Notes under the pieces: model-generated | Seen by the model: only the letters and a program-made list of their open reading frames with translations | What the model was told of the DNA's origin: nothing | Databases searched by the model: none | Translations under genes and position numbers: made by a program | Assembly (NCBI GenBank): GCA_946885905.1 | Contig: CAMPHL010000083.1 | Coordinates: 1-8,462, forward strand | Reading direction: 5' to 3' | Source: an uncultured Pseudomonadota bacterium | GTDB lineage: Bacteria; Pseudomonadota; Gammaproteobacteria; Burkholderiales; Usitatibacteraceae | Length of the DNA: 8,462 nucleotides | Shown here: piece after piece, positions 1 through 6,253 of the stretch | Position numbering within the stretch: position 1 is the stretch's first letter | Layout: the number at the start of each line of letters is the position of its first letter

Positions 1-407
1 CGCCCGAGATGTTCAAGCCGGTGCGCATCGGCGATGAAACGTACAAGGACGGCGACGACCTGAGTCCCGTGCCGATCCACGTGGCGCGCACCCTGGGTGC
101 CCGCATCGTGATCGCCGTGGACGTCTCCGCCTATCCCGAATCGACGCCTCCCGGGGCCAAGCGCGAGTGGGTCGAGAAGGACGCGCGCCGCCATGCCCAG
201 GTGGCGAAGGAAGCGCCCGAAGCGGACGTGCTGCTGCATCCGGACATCGGCTATTACGCGGGCCACAGCCGGGAGTACCGCCTGCGCGTGATCTCGGCGG
301 CCGAGCGTTACACGCGGGAGAAGCTGCCGGCGATACAGGCGGCGCTTGCGGGGAAGGGCGCTCAGAGCTCCACGGAGCGCAGCCCCGCCGGAGTCGCCTC
401 CAGGTAG
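1..407 (+). CDS. Patatin-like phospholipase family protein, C-terminal part (5' end outside the window)
   Basis: The reading frame is open from the first bases (frame from base 3) to a TAG at 405-407, so this is the 3' end of a longer gene. The visible part matches the end of bacterial patatin/RssA-type acyl hydrolases. A Tyr-x-Asp-Gly motif, which in the family carries the Asp of the Ser-Asp dyad, is followed by SPVPIHVARTLGA and the strand IVIAVDVS. A helical tail with IGYYAGHSREYRLRVI comes next. The nucleophile motif GxSxG and the oxyanion loop would lie upstream and cannot be checked. The Asp motif reads DGD rather than the usual DGG or DGA. The last 15 or so residues are encoded antisense to the lpxH end and look like a run-on tail. 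The family hydrolyses acyl esters of lipids; the true substrate is unknown. No terminator is visible after it. Confidence 0.85.
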   Translation, partial: PEMFKPVRIGDETYKDGDDLSPVPIHVARTLGARIVIAVDVSAYPESTPPGAKREWVEKDARRHAQVAKEAPEADVLLHPDIGYYAGHSREYRLRVISAAERYTREKLPAIQAALAGKGAQSSTERSPAGVASR

Positions 408-1084
408 CTCCCGCGGTCGTACCAGTCGGCCAGGACCCAGCGCACGCGGTCGGTGCCGTCCACGCGATGCACGTGGCGCGCCGGGCGGTGCGTGTGGCCG
501 TGGATCATCAACTCGCAGCCGGATTCGCGGAATGCCTGCTCCACGGCTTCCGGCGCCACGTCCATGATCGCCATCGCCTTGCCCTGCTTGGCGCCCTCGC
601 TCTTCAGGCGCATCTCCTGCGCGATCGCGATGCGCTCGGCGATGGGGCGGGCGAGCGCCGCGGCCTGCCACCGGGGATCGCGCACCTGCCGGCGAAATGC
701 GAGGTAGGCCGCATCCCCGGTGCAAAGGGTGTCTCCGTGCAAGAGCAGGGTTCGCGTGCCGTAGAGGTCGATCGCGGTCGGGTCGGCGATGAGCGAGGCG
801 CCCGTGCCGGCGGCGAAGCCTTCCTTCGCGATGAAGTCCCGGTTGCCCTGCATGAAGCGGATCGGGACTCGCGCCGAGGCGGCTTTCAGGCCCGAGGCGA
901 TCCGCGACGGAAAGGGCAGGGTGATGGAATCGTCCCCCACCCAGTACTCGAAGAGGTCGCCCAGGACGTAGAGCGCGTCCGCGCCCGGGGCGACCGATTC
1001 GAGGAATCGCTCGAACCGCTCGACGATGCCGGGGCGCGACTCGTCGAGGTGGAGGTCGGAGATGAAGAGGGTGCGCCCCGGCAT
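362..1084 (-). CDS. lpxH: UDP-2,3-diacylglucosamine diphosphatase LpxH
   Basis: LpxH hydrolyses UDP-2,3-diacylglucosamine to lipid X (2,3-diacylglucosamine 1-phosphate) and UMP, the fourth step of lipid A synthesis, at the inner face of the cytoplasmic membrane. The 240-residue product has the length and the full di-metal phosphoesterase signature of the family. SDLHL supplies Asp10 and His12, GDLFEYW Asp43, GNRDF Asn81, LLHGD His116 and HGHTH His195 and His197. The spacing follows that known for E. coli LpxH closely. The ATG gives the usual short lead before SDLHL, but I see no convincing Shine-Dalgarno sequence. A gap of 36 bases to the cyclophilin gene upstream suggests cotranscription, perhaps with coupled translation. 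Its 3' end overlaps the convergent patatin gene by 46 bases. The metal ligands make LpxH clearly preferable to a generic calcineurin-like phosphoesterase. Confidence 0.97.
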   Translation of the reverse strand: MPGRTLFISDLHLDESRPGIVERFERFLESVAPGADALYVLGDLFEYWVGDDSITLPFPSRIASGLKAASARVPIRFMQGNRDFIAKEGFAAGTGASLIADPTAIDLYGTRTLLLHGDTLCTGDAAYLAFRRQVRDPRWQAAALARPIAERIAIAQEMRLKSEGAKQGKAMAIMDVAPEAVEQAFRESGCELMIHGHTHRPARHVHRVDGTDRVRWVLADWYDRGSYLEATPAGLRSVEL

Positions 1085-1120
1085 GGGCTTGGACGCCGGC
1101 CTACGCCGGGGTGAAGGGGC

Positions 1121-1747
1121 TCAGACGCACTCGGCCTTCTCGATGGTCACCGGCGCCTGCGGGACGTTCTGGTGGCCGCCCGAGTTGAACGTGGCGACCT
1201 TCTTGATCTTGTCGACCACTTCCTTGCCCTCGACCACCTTGCCGAACACGGCATAGCCCCAGCCCTGCGGGCTTTCGCCGCTGTAGTTGAGGAAGTCGTT
1301 GTCCTTCACGTTGATGAAGAACTGGGCGGTGGCCGAGTCGCGCACGCCGGTGCGGGCCATCGCGACCGTGTAGTTTTCGTTCTTCAGGCCGTTGGCGCCC
1401 TCGTTCTTGATCGGCGCCTGGGTGGGCTTCTGCTTCATGTCCTTGTCGAAGCCGCCGCCCTGGATCATGAAGCCGTCGATCACGCGGTGGAAGATGGTGC
1501 CGTTGTAGTGGCCGCTCTCCACGTACTTCACGAAGTTGTCGGCGCTGATCGGGGCCTTTTCCTTGTTGAGCTCGATCACGATCGGGCCCATGGAGGTGGT
1601 GAGTTTCACTTTCATCGGGGCGTTTCCTTTGGCGGTGCAGCCCTTGGGCTGCGATTGGGCGGCGGGCTGCGCGGCCTGCTGGGCGAGGGCGCCCAGGGGC
1701 AGGCATGCGGCGACGGCGAAAACGGTGAGGCGGCGTGCGAGGTTCAT
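1121..1747 (-). CDS. Cyclophilin-type peptidyl-prolyl cis-trans isomerase with signal peptide
   Basis: This enzyme catalyses cis-trans isomerisation of Xaa-Pro bonds during protein folding. The 208-residue product starts with a basic n-region (MNLARR) and a hydrophobic core to about residue 20. A likely signal peptidase I site follows ALA at residue 22. VAAC at residues 12-15 resembles a lipobox, but the hydrophobic run before the Cys is short. Residues 45-208 are a complete cyclophilin domain very like E. coli Ppi[16 protein letters not shown] (86-100, with Arg88 and Gln96), AMAR (129-132), SATAQFFIN (138-146) and the active-site Trp163. AAGGGA lies 5 bases before the ATG and supports this start. 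A second ATG at residue 45, with its own AAAGGA, could yield a 164-residue cytosolic form. It lies 45 bases after the TPR gene and 36 before lpxH, so is probably cotranscribed. I leave the symbol blank because export suggests PpiA while the sequence resembles PpiB. Confidence 0.93.
   Translation of the reverse strand: MNLARRLTVFAVAACLPLGALAQQAAQPAAQSQPKGCTAKGNAPMKVKLTTSMGPIVIELNKEKAPISADNFVKYVESGHYNGTIFHRVIDGFMIQGGGFDKDMKQKPTQAPIKNEGANGLKNENYTVAMARTGVRDSATAQFFINVKDNDFLNYSGESPQGWGYAVFGKVVEGKEVVDKIKKVATFNSGGHQNVPQAPVTIEKAECV
1613..1630 (-). promoter_or_regulatory. Candidate internal ribosome binding site and start codon inside the cyclophilin gene
   Basis: On the minus strand AAAGGA (1630 to 1625) stands 9 bases before an in-frame ATG at 1615-1613, codon 45 of the cyclophilin gene. 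The ATG opens with MKVKLTT, exactly where a cytosolic PpiB-type protein would begin, and would give 164 residues, the length of E. coli PpiB. The sequence match is direct; use of the site is inferred. Confidence 0.45.
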
Positions 1748-1792
1748 CGGATTCCCTTGGACTGGAAGTGGGGTGTTGCGGATGGAGGAAAG

Positions 1793-2365
1793 CTAGGGGC
1801 GCGCGCTCTTGGGCTTCGAGAGGAGGTCCTTCACCGTCGCGAGCTTGGCCTGCGCGGCTGCGTTGCCCTTGTCGAGCTGCAGGGCGCGGTCGTAGGAGCG
1901 GCCGGCGAGCTGCGCATAGACGTCGCCCAGGTTCTCATGGGCCGTGGCGTAGTTGGGATGCGTGCGGATGGCGAGCTCGAGCGCGCTCCTGGCCTTCTCG
2001 TACTCGCCCTGCGATGCGTAGAGCACCGCGAGGTTGTTGTAAGGCTCGGGCAGCTCCGGGTATTCCTGGGTGAGGCCGGTGAACACCTCGATCGCCTCGG
2101 CGGTCTTCTTCTGCTCGGTAAGCAGCACCCCTTTGAGGAAGCGTGCCTGCGGGTCCCTGGGCGTGGTCTTGAGCAGCGCGTCCACCTTGTCCATCGCCGG
2201 CTGGATCTTGCCGCCGGCGTAGAGCTTCTGCGCTTCCTTCAGATCCTCCGCGGGCGCCGCGAGGGCCATTCCCGCGCTTGCGACGACGGCGGTGAAAACG
2301 GCGGCCGCGAGCCCGCCCCTCACCGGGGAGCGGCGCAGTATCGTGTCATAATCTCTTGAATTCAT
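1793..2365 (-). CDS. Exported tetratricopeptide repeat (TPR) protein, start uncertain
   Basis: With the ATG at 2365 the product has 190 residues. A basic n-region is followed by a hydrophobic stretch (about residues 17-36) ending MALA-APA, a signal peptidase I site, so the mature protein is probably periplasmic. The rest is a TPR superhelix. It has a degenerate repeat at about 40-70, clear repeats at 72-105 and 106-139 (PYNNLAVLYASQGEYEKA is typical), a shortened fourth repeat at 140-167 and a closing helix. TPR domains mediate protein-protein contact, and nothing shows an enzymatic role. The frame also holds ATGs at 2404, 2392 and 2377. GAGGG lies 9 bases before 2404, but the first two would overlap cysS and all three lengthen the n-region. 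The chosen ATG has no clear Shine-Dalgarno. It is the first gene of the likely TPR-cyclophilin-lpxH operon, which suggests envelope work. Partner unknown. Confidence 0.82.
   Translation of the reverse strand: MNSRDYDTILRRSPVRGGLAAAVFTAVVASAGMALAAPAEDLKEAQKLYAGGKIQPAMDKVDALLKTTPRDPQARFLKGVLLTEQKKTAEAIEVFTGLTQEYPELPEPYNNLAVLYASQGEYEKARSALELAIRTHPNYATAHENLGDVYAQLAGRSYDRALQLDKGNAAAQAKLATVKDLLSKPKSARP
2344..2352 (+). promoter_or_regulatory. Candidate extended -10 promoter for cysS
   Basis: TGTCATAAT fits an extended -10 element (TGn followed by a hexamer matching TATAAT at five of six positions). It would start transcription near 2359 and give cysS a leader of about 32 bases. No good -35 hexamer is seen upstream, as is common for extended -10 promoters. 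It lies within the N-terminal codons of the divergent TPR gene. The call rests only on consensus matching. Confidence 0.35.
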
Positions 2366-2390
2366 TAAGAAACACATTCTACCCGCGTTC

Positions 2391-3773
2391 ATGCCCCTGC
2401 GCATCTACAACACCCTCAGTCGCCAGAAAGAAGCGTTCGTTCCCCGGGTTCCCGGCAAGGTCGGGCTCTATGTCTGCGGCCCTACGGTTTACGACTTCAT
2501 CCACATCGGAAACGCGCGCACGTTCACCACTTTCGACATGGTCTCGCGCTGGCTGCGGGCCACCGGTTACGAGGTGACCTACGTGCGCAACGTGACCGAC
2601 ATCGACGACAAGATCATCGAGCGCGCGAACGAGCGGCGGATCCCGTTCGCCGAGCTCGCGCAGTCGATGACGGAGGCGTTCAACGACGACTGCGCGCGCC
2701 TCGCGCTGCTGCCGCCCGATCGCACGCCCCAGGCGACGAGATACATCGACGCCATGCTGGGCCTCATCGAGACGCTCGAGAAGAAGGGGCTCGCCTACCG
2801 CGCGGACAACGGCGACGTGTACTACCACGTGCGCGGATTTCCCGGCTACGGGAAGCTCTCCCGCAAGAACCCGGACGACTTGCGCGCCGGCGAGCGCGTG
2901 GCGGTGGGCGAGGCCAAGCGCGATCCGCTCGACTTCGCGCTGTGGAAATCGGCCAAGCCGGGCGAGCCCTCCTGGCCCTCGCGCTATGGCGCAGGGCGCC
3001 CCGGCTGGCACATCGAATGCTCGGCGATGGCCGCGGCCGAGCTCGGCACGCCGGTGGACATCCACGGTGGCGCGGTGGACCTGCAGTTCCCGCACCACGA
3101 AAACGAGATCGCGCAAAGCGAAGGGGCGGGCGCATCGCCCTTCACGCGGCTCTGGATGCACGGCGCCTTCCTCAACATGGACAGCGAGAAGATGTCCAAG
3201 TCGCTGGGCAATTTCTTCACCCTGCGCGAGATCCTCGCCAAGCTCGACCCGGTGCAGGGCGGCGAGTCGGTGCGCTTCTTCTTCCTGCGCGCGCACTACA
3301 GGAGCGAGATCAACTACACGTGGGAGACGCTGGCCGACGCGGGCCAGTCGCTGCGCGGCTTCTATACGACGCTGCGCGAAGTGCCGCCCGCGGCGGATGC
3401 GAAGGTCGATTGGAACAACCCGTACGCCGCGCGCTTGCGCGAAGCGATGGACGACGACTTCGATACGCCCATCGCCTTCGCCGTGCTGCACGAGCTGCGC
3501 GGCGAAGTGAACCGCACGAAGTCGCCCGAGCTCGCGGGGCAGCTGAAGGCGCTTGGCCAGACGATCGGTTTCTTCGCTACCGACGCCGAGTCGTTCCTCA
3601 AGGGCGGCGCCACGGATGCTTCGCTGGACGTGGATGCGAAGATCGCCGAACGAGCGTCGGCGAAGAAGGCGCGGGACTTCGCCCGGGCAGACGGGATCCG
3701 CAAGGAGCTCGAAGCCGCGGGCATCGTGCTCGAGGACAAGCCGGGCGGAAAGACGGAGTGGCGGCGGAAATGA
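2391..3773 (+). CDS. cysS: Cysteinyl-tRNA synthetase
   Basis: CysRS is a class I aminoacyl-tRNA synthetase that charges tRNA-Cys with cysteine, using ATP, in the cytosol. The product of 460 residues is about the length of the E. coli enzyme (461). The HIGH-type motif is HIGN (38-41) within GPTVYDFIHIGNART, and the KMSKS loop is intact at 267-271. The four zinc ligands that select cysteine are present at Cys29, Cys210, His235 and Glu239, one residue offset from the E. coli positions. Around them are GWHIECSAM and FPHHENEIAQSE. The C-terminal helical DALR-type region follows KMSKS and ends in the usual small basic tail (KTEWRRK). The ATG fits the family start (MPLRIYNTLSRQKE), although no strong Shine-Dalgarno precedes it. 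The gene is transcribed away from the TPR gene and converges on the binding-protein gene, with a hairpin terminator after its stop. Confidence 0.98.
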   Translation: MPLRIYNTLSRQKEAFVPRVPGKVGLYVCGPTVYDFIHIGNARTFTTFDMVSRWLRATGYEVTYVRNVTDIDDKIIERANERRIPFAELAQSMTEAFNDDCARLALLPPDRTPQATRYIDAMLGLIETLEKKGLAYRADNGDVYYHVRGFPGYGKLSRKNPDDLRAGERVAVGEAKRDPLDFALWKSAKPGEPSWPSRYGAGRPGWHIECSAMAAAELGTPVDIHGGAVDLQFPHHENEIAQSEGAGASPFTRLWMHGAFLNMDSEKMSKSLGNFFTLREILAKLDPVQGGESVRFFFLRAHYRSEINYTWETLADAGQSLRGFYTTLREVPPAADAKVDWNNPYAARLREAMDDDFDTPIAFAVLHELRGEVNRTKSPELAGQLKALGQTIGFFATDAESFLKGGATDASLDVDAKIAERASAKKARDFARADGIRKELEAAGIVLEDKPGGKTEWRRK

Positions 3774-3778
3774 AGAAA

Positions 3779-3795
3779 GGCGCTCCTCGAGCGCC
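3779..3795. terminator. Bidirectional hairpin terminator between cysS and the binding-protein gene
   Basis: GGCGCTC and GAGCGCC form a perfect 7-bp GC-rich stem with a 3-base loop, starting 5 bases after the cysS stop. Downstream on the plus strand the RNA reads CUUGUUCGCUUGUU, and on the minus strand UUUCUUCAUUU. Both are moderately U-rich, so the hairpin could end transcripts from both convergent genes. Confidence 0.75.
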
Positions 3796-3810
3796 CTTGT
3801 TCGCTTGTTA

Positions 3811-3845
3811 TCGAGGGATCAACGCACGAAGCGTTGATCCTTCGA
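3811..3845. repeat. Long inverted repeat (hairpin) spanning the stop codon of the binding-protein gene
   Basis: Perfect 10-base arms, GGATCAACGC (3816-3825) and GCGTTGATCC (3831-3840), flank a 5-base loop. The stem continues through one G-T wobble (3815/3841) to TCGA/TCGA, giving about 15 bp in plus-strand RNA. The minus-strand RNA has an A-C mismatch at the wobble position. The TGA stop at 3821-3819 lies in one arm. No clear U-run follows on either strand, so it is not a standard intrinsic terminator. It may protect a 3' end or back up the terminator at 3779-3795. Confidence 0.7.
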
Positions 3846-4937
3846 AATTATCGTCAGGTCGACGAACTTCGACCCGTTGTGGCTCTGCGGCCCGTAGCTC
3901 ACCTTGAAGCCGCCCACGTCCAGGTCGTTCATCGATTCCATCGCCTTGACGAATGATTCCCGGTCGAGCTTGCGGCCTGCGCGGCGCAGCCCTTCGACCA
4001 TCACCTTGGCGGCGATCCAGCCCTCGAGCGTGCCGAAGCCGATCTCGTGCTTGCCTTCGTCCATCGCGCGCCGGTATTCCTTCACGACTGGCACCGTCGA
4101 GTCCCAGGGGAAGGGCACCACCTGCGAGATCTGCACGCCGCGGCCTTCCTTGTCGAGCTCCTTGGCCAGCGCCTTGGAGCCCACGAAGGAAACGTTCCAG
4201 AAGGTCGGGTTCTTGCCGGCCTTCTTCATCTCCTTGATGAAGGCGGCGCACGACTTGTAGGCGCTGATCATCACGATCGCCTGGGGATCGGCCTTCACCA
4301 TCCCGTCCACGGCCTTCTTCACGTCGACGGTGTTGCGCTCGACGGTGCCCTTGGCCATCACCTGCAGGTTGCGCCTCTTGAGGGCGCGCTCGACGCCGTC
4401 CAGGCCGGCCTGGCCGTATGCGTCGTTCTGGTAGAAGACCGCGATCTTGCTCAGGCTCATGGCGGTCAGGTGCTGCACGATCGCCTCGGTCTCGTCGTAG
4501 TAGCTCGCGCGCACGTTGAAGACGTAGCGGTTCACCGGGGTGCGCAGCAGCTCCGCGCCGGTGAAGGGACCCACGAAGGGCACGCGCGCCTGGGTGAAGA
4601 TCGGCAGCGAGGCCTGCGAGGTGGGCGTGCCCACGTAGCCGAAGAGCGCGAAGACCTTCTCGTCGTTGATGAGCTTCCTCGTGTTCTCGGCGGCGCGGGC
4701 GCTCTCGTAGCCGTCGTCCAGGGTCTTCAGGACGATCCTGCGGCCGTTCACCCCGCCCTGGGCGTTCACCTTGTTGAAGTAGAGGTTCGCGCCGAGCTGC
4801 ATGTCGAGCCCGAGCTGCTGTGCGGGGCCGGTCAAGGCGACCGACTGGCCGAGGACAATCTGGTTGTCCGTCACCCCCTGCGCGGAGGCGAACGTGGCGG
4901 CCGCTACCGCCACGGCGGCGAGGAACATGCGTTTCAT
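3819..4937 (-). CDS. Branched-chain amino acid-type ABC transporter periplasmic substrate-binding protein (LivK/LivJ-like)
   Basis: The 372-residue product is a periplasmic type I binding protein (Leu/Ile/Val-binding family). It opens with a signal peptide: MKRMF, an Ala-rich hydrophobic core, and cleavage after ASA at residue 19. The family start of the mature protein follows (NQIVLGQSVALTGPAQQLG), then a helix with NLYFNKVNAQGGVNGRRI. Later come the hinge-side segment FGYVGTPTSQASLPIF, the strand KIAVFYQNDAYGQAGLDGV and the C-terminal FVDLTIIS. The substrate cannot be read from sequence: homologues bind branched-chain amino acids, amides, urea or aromatic compounds. A GGGGGAG just before the ATG supports this start. 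The same frame stays open far upstream through dnaJ, but only this start gives a signal peptide. No permease or ATPase gene is nearby. It lies 47 bases after dnaJ with no clear terminator between, so read-through is possible. Confidence 0.92.
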   Translation of the reverse strand: MKRMFLAAVAVAAATFASAQGVTDNQIVLGQSVALTGPAQQLGLDMQLGANLYFNKVNAQGGVNGRRIVLKTLDDGYESARAAENTRKLINDEKVFALFGYVGTPTSQASLPIFTQARVPFVGPFTGAELLRTPVNRYVFNVRASYYDETEAIVQHLTAMSLSKIAVFYQNDAYGQAGLDGVERALKRRNLQVMAKGTVERNTVDVKKAVDGMVKADPQAIVMISAYKSCAAFIKEMKKAGKNPTFWNVSFVGSKALAKELDKEGRGVQISQVVPFPWDSTVPVVKEYRRAMDEGKHEIGFGTLEGWIAAKVMVEGLRRAGRKLDRESFVKAMESMNDLDVGGFKVSYGPQSHNGSKFVDLTIISKDQRFVR

Positions 4938-4984
4938 CGTCTCCCCCGTGAAATTCGAGTGCGCGAGGGGATGATAACCGCGGT

Positions 4985-6124
4985 TCAGCCGCCGAAGAAG
5001 TCCTTCACCTTGTCCATGAACCCCTTGGCGCGGGGGTTGTGGCGCGGGCCGTCCTTCCGGTTGATCTCCTCCAGCTCCCGCAACAGGTCCTTCTGCCGGT
5101 CGGTGAGGCGCACGGGCGTTTCGACCACCACGGCGCAGAGCAGGTCGCCTGGATAGGACGAGCGCACGCCCTTGATCCCCTTGCCGCGCAGGCGGAACAC
5201 CTGGCCGCTCTGGGTCTCGGGCGGGATCTTGATCTTGGCCGAGCCGTCCAGCGTAGGGATCTCGATCTCGCCGCCGAGGGCCGCCTGCGAGAAGCTGATC
5301 GGCATCTCGCAGTGGAGGTCGTCGCCGTTCCTCTGGAAGACGCCGTGGTCCTTGAGGTGGATCACGACGTATAGGTCGCCCGGCGGGCCGCCGTTCACCC
5401 CGGCCTCGCCTTCGCCGGACAGGCGGATGCGGTCGCCCTCGTCCACGCCCGCGGGGATCCTGACCGAGAGCGTCTTGTGCTTCTTGATGCGCCCTGCGCC
5501 GCGGCAGGTGGTGCAAGGATCGGCGATGACCTTGCCGCTGCCGTGGCAGGTGGGGCAGGTCTGCTGGATCGAGAAGAAGCCCTGCGAGAGGCGCACCTGG
5601 CCGGCCCCATGGCAGGTTTCGCAGGTCTTGGGCTGCGTGCCCGGCTTGGCGCCGGAGCCGTGGCAGGTCTCGCAGGCCTCCATGGTCGGGATGCGGATCT
5701 TGGTCTCGGTGCCGCGCGCGGCCTGCTCGAGCGCGACCGCGAGGTTGTAGCGCTGGTCCGCGCCCCGGAAGACGGTCGAGCGCCCGCGCCCCTGCCCGCC
5801 GCCGAAGATGTCGCTGAAGATGTCGCCGAAGGCCTCGGCGAAACCGCCGAACCCCTCGGGGCCGGGTCCGCCGCCCATGCCGCCCATCTGGGCGTTCACG
5901 CCCGCGTGGCCGTATGCGTCGTAGGCGCGGCGCTTTTCGGGCTCGGTGAGGACCTCGTAGGCCTCCTTCGCTTCCTTGAACTTCTCCTCGGCGTCCTTGC
6001 TGTCCGGATTGCGGTCCGGATGGAATTTCATCGCGAGCTTGCGGTATGCCTTCTTGATGTCGTCGTCGGAGGCATCCCGGTTCACGCCGAGGACTTCGTA
6101 GTAATCGCGTTTCCTTGTCGCCAT
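4985..6124 (-). CDS. dnaJ: Chaperone protein DnaJ (type I Hsp40)
   Basis: DnaJ delivers unfolded substrates to DnaK and stimulates its ATPase in the cytosol. The 379-residue product has the full type I layout. The J domain occupies about 1-72, with RDYYEVLGV and the essential HPD at 35-37. A short Gly/Phe-rich linker follows at about 80-115 ([16 protein letters not shown]). Four CxxCxGxG zinc motifs lie at 151-158, 168-175, 190-197 and 204-211, giving two complete zinc sites. C-terminal substrate-binding domains include [12 protein letters not shown] and YPGDLLC. The ATG at 6124 is chosen over the adjacent in-frame TTG at 6127 because ATG is far the commoner start. GGAAAG lies about 5 bases before the ATG. 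It is downstream of dnaK, separated by a 129-base spacer. No separate sigma-32-like promoter was recognised there, so transcription from upstream of grpE or dnaK is the simplest reading. Confidence 0.98.
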   Translation of the reverse strand: MATRKRDYYEVLGVNRDASDDDIKKAYRKLAMKFHPDRNPDSKDAEEKFKEAKEAYEVLTEPEKRRAYDAYGHAGVNAQMGGMGGGPGPEGFGGFAEAFGDIFSDIFGGGQGRGRSTVFRGADQRYNLAVALEQAARGTETKIRIPTMEACETCHGSGAKPGTQPKTCETCHGAGQVRLSQGFFSIQQTCPTCHGSGKVIADPCTTCRGAGRIKKHKTLSVRIPAGVDEGDRIRLSGEGEAGVNGGPPGDLYVVIHLKDHGVFQRNGDDLHCEMPISFSQAALGGEIEIPTLDGSAKIKIPPETQSGQVFRLRGKGIKGVRSSYPGDLLCAVVVETPVRLTDRQKDLLRELEEINRKDGPRHNPRAKGFMDKVKDFFGG

Positions 6125-6253
6125 CAAATCTTTCCGGTTGCCAACGTGAAAGCGGGGCCTGCTCTCGCGAACCGGCCCCGGGGCTGCTGCTCGAGGAGAT
6201 GAGCGGCGACCAGGTCGCCCGCTCCGATGATCGCCCCGATGTACTCGACCGCT
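6125..6253 (-). other. dnaK-dnaJ spacer with a 7-bp hairpin and a coding-like open frame
   Basis: This 129-base spacer is longer than the others in the cluster. On the minus strand CGGGGCC (6180 to 6174) and GGCCCCG (6159 to 6153) form a 7-bp GC stem with a 14-base loop, about 29 bases before the dnaJ start. No U-run follows, so it is unlikely to be a full terminator; it might attenuate or process the dnaK-dnaJ message. One minus frame is open through the spacer from 6252 to a TGA at 6126-6124 that overlaps the dnaJ ATG. It has no ATG or GTG start within the spacer, so I do not call it a gene. Confidence 0.5.

Noticed and set aside
1088..1112. Small inverted repeat CCGGC-CTAC-GCCGG between lpxH and the cyclophilin gene as a terminator
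   Set aside because: The stem is only 5 bp with no T-run on either strand, and the neighbouring genes look like one operon.
1172..2359. A 395-codon open frame on the plus strand across the cyclophilin and TPR genes
   Set aside because: It is antisense to two genes with clear family motifs. Its translation is a low-complexity mix of Val, Leu, Gly, His and Arg, typical of the opposite strand of GC-rich genes.
2366..2404. Longer TPR gene start at 2404 (or 2392 or 2377)
   Set aside because: The two upstream starts would overlap the cysS coding region and all add up to 13 residues before an already complete signal peptide. The upstream GAGGG keeps this open, so it is noted as uncertain rather than excluded.
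4047..5156. A 369-codon plus-strand open frame, plus similar long plus-strand frames over dnaJ and dnaK
   Set aside because: All lie opposite well-identified genes, show no domain motifs, and result from lack of stops in high-GC antisense frames.
3819..5516. A 565-codon minus-strand frame joining part of the dnaJ region to the binding protein
   Set aside because: Its first 190 or so residues are dnaJ in the wrong frame (Arg/Pro/Gly-rich). The real gene starts at 4937 with a signal peptide and a ribosome binding site.
6125..6127. TTG directly before the dnaJ ATG as an alternative start
   Set aside because: It adds one residue only. The ATG is the far more common start and is well spaced from GGAAAG.
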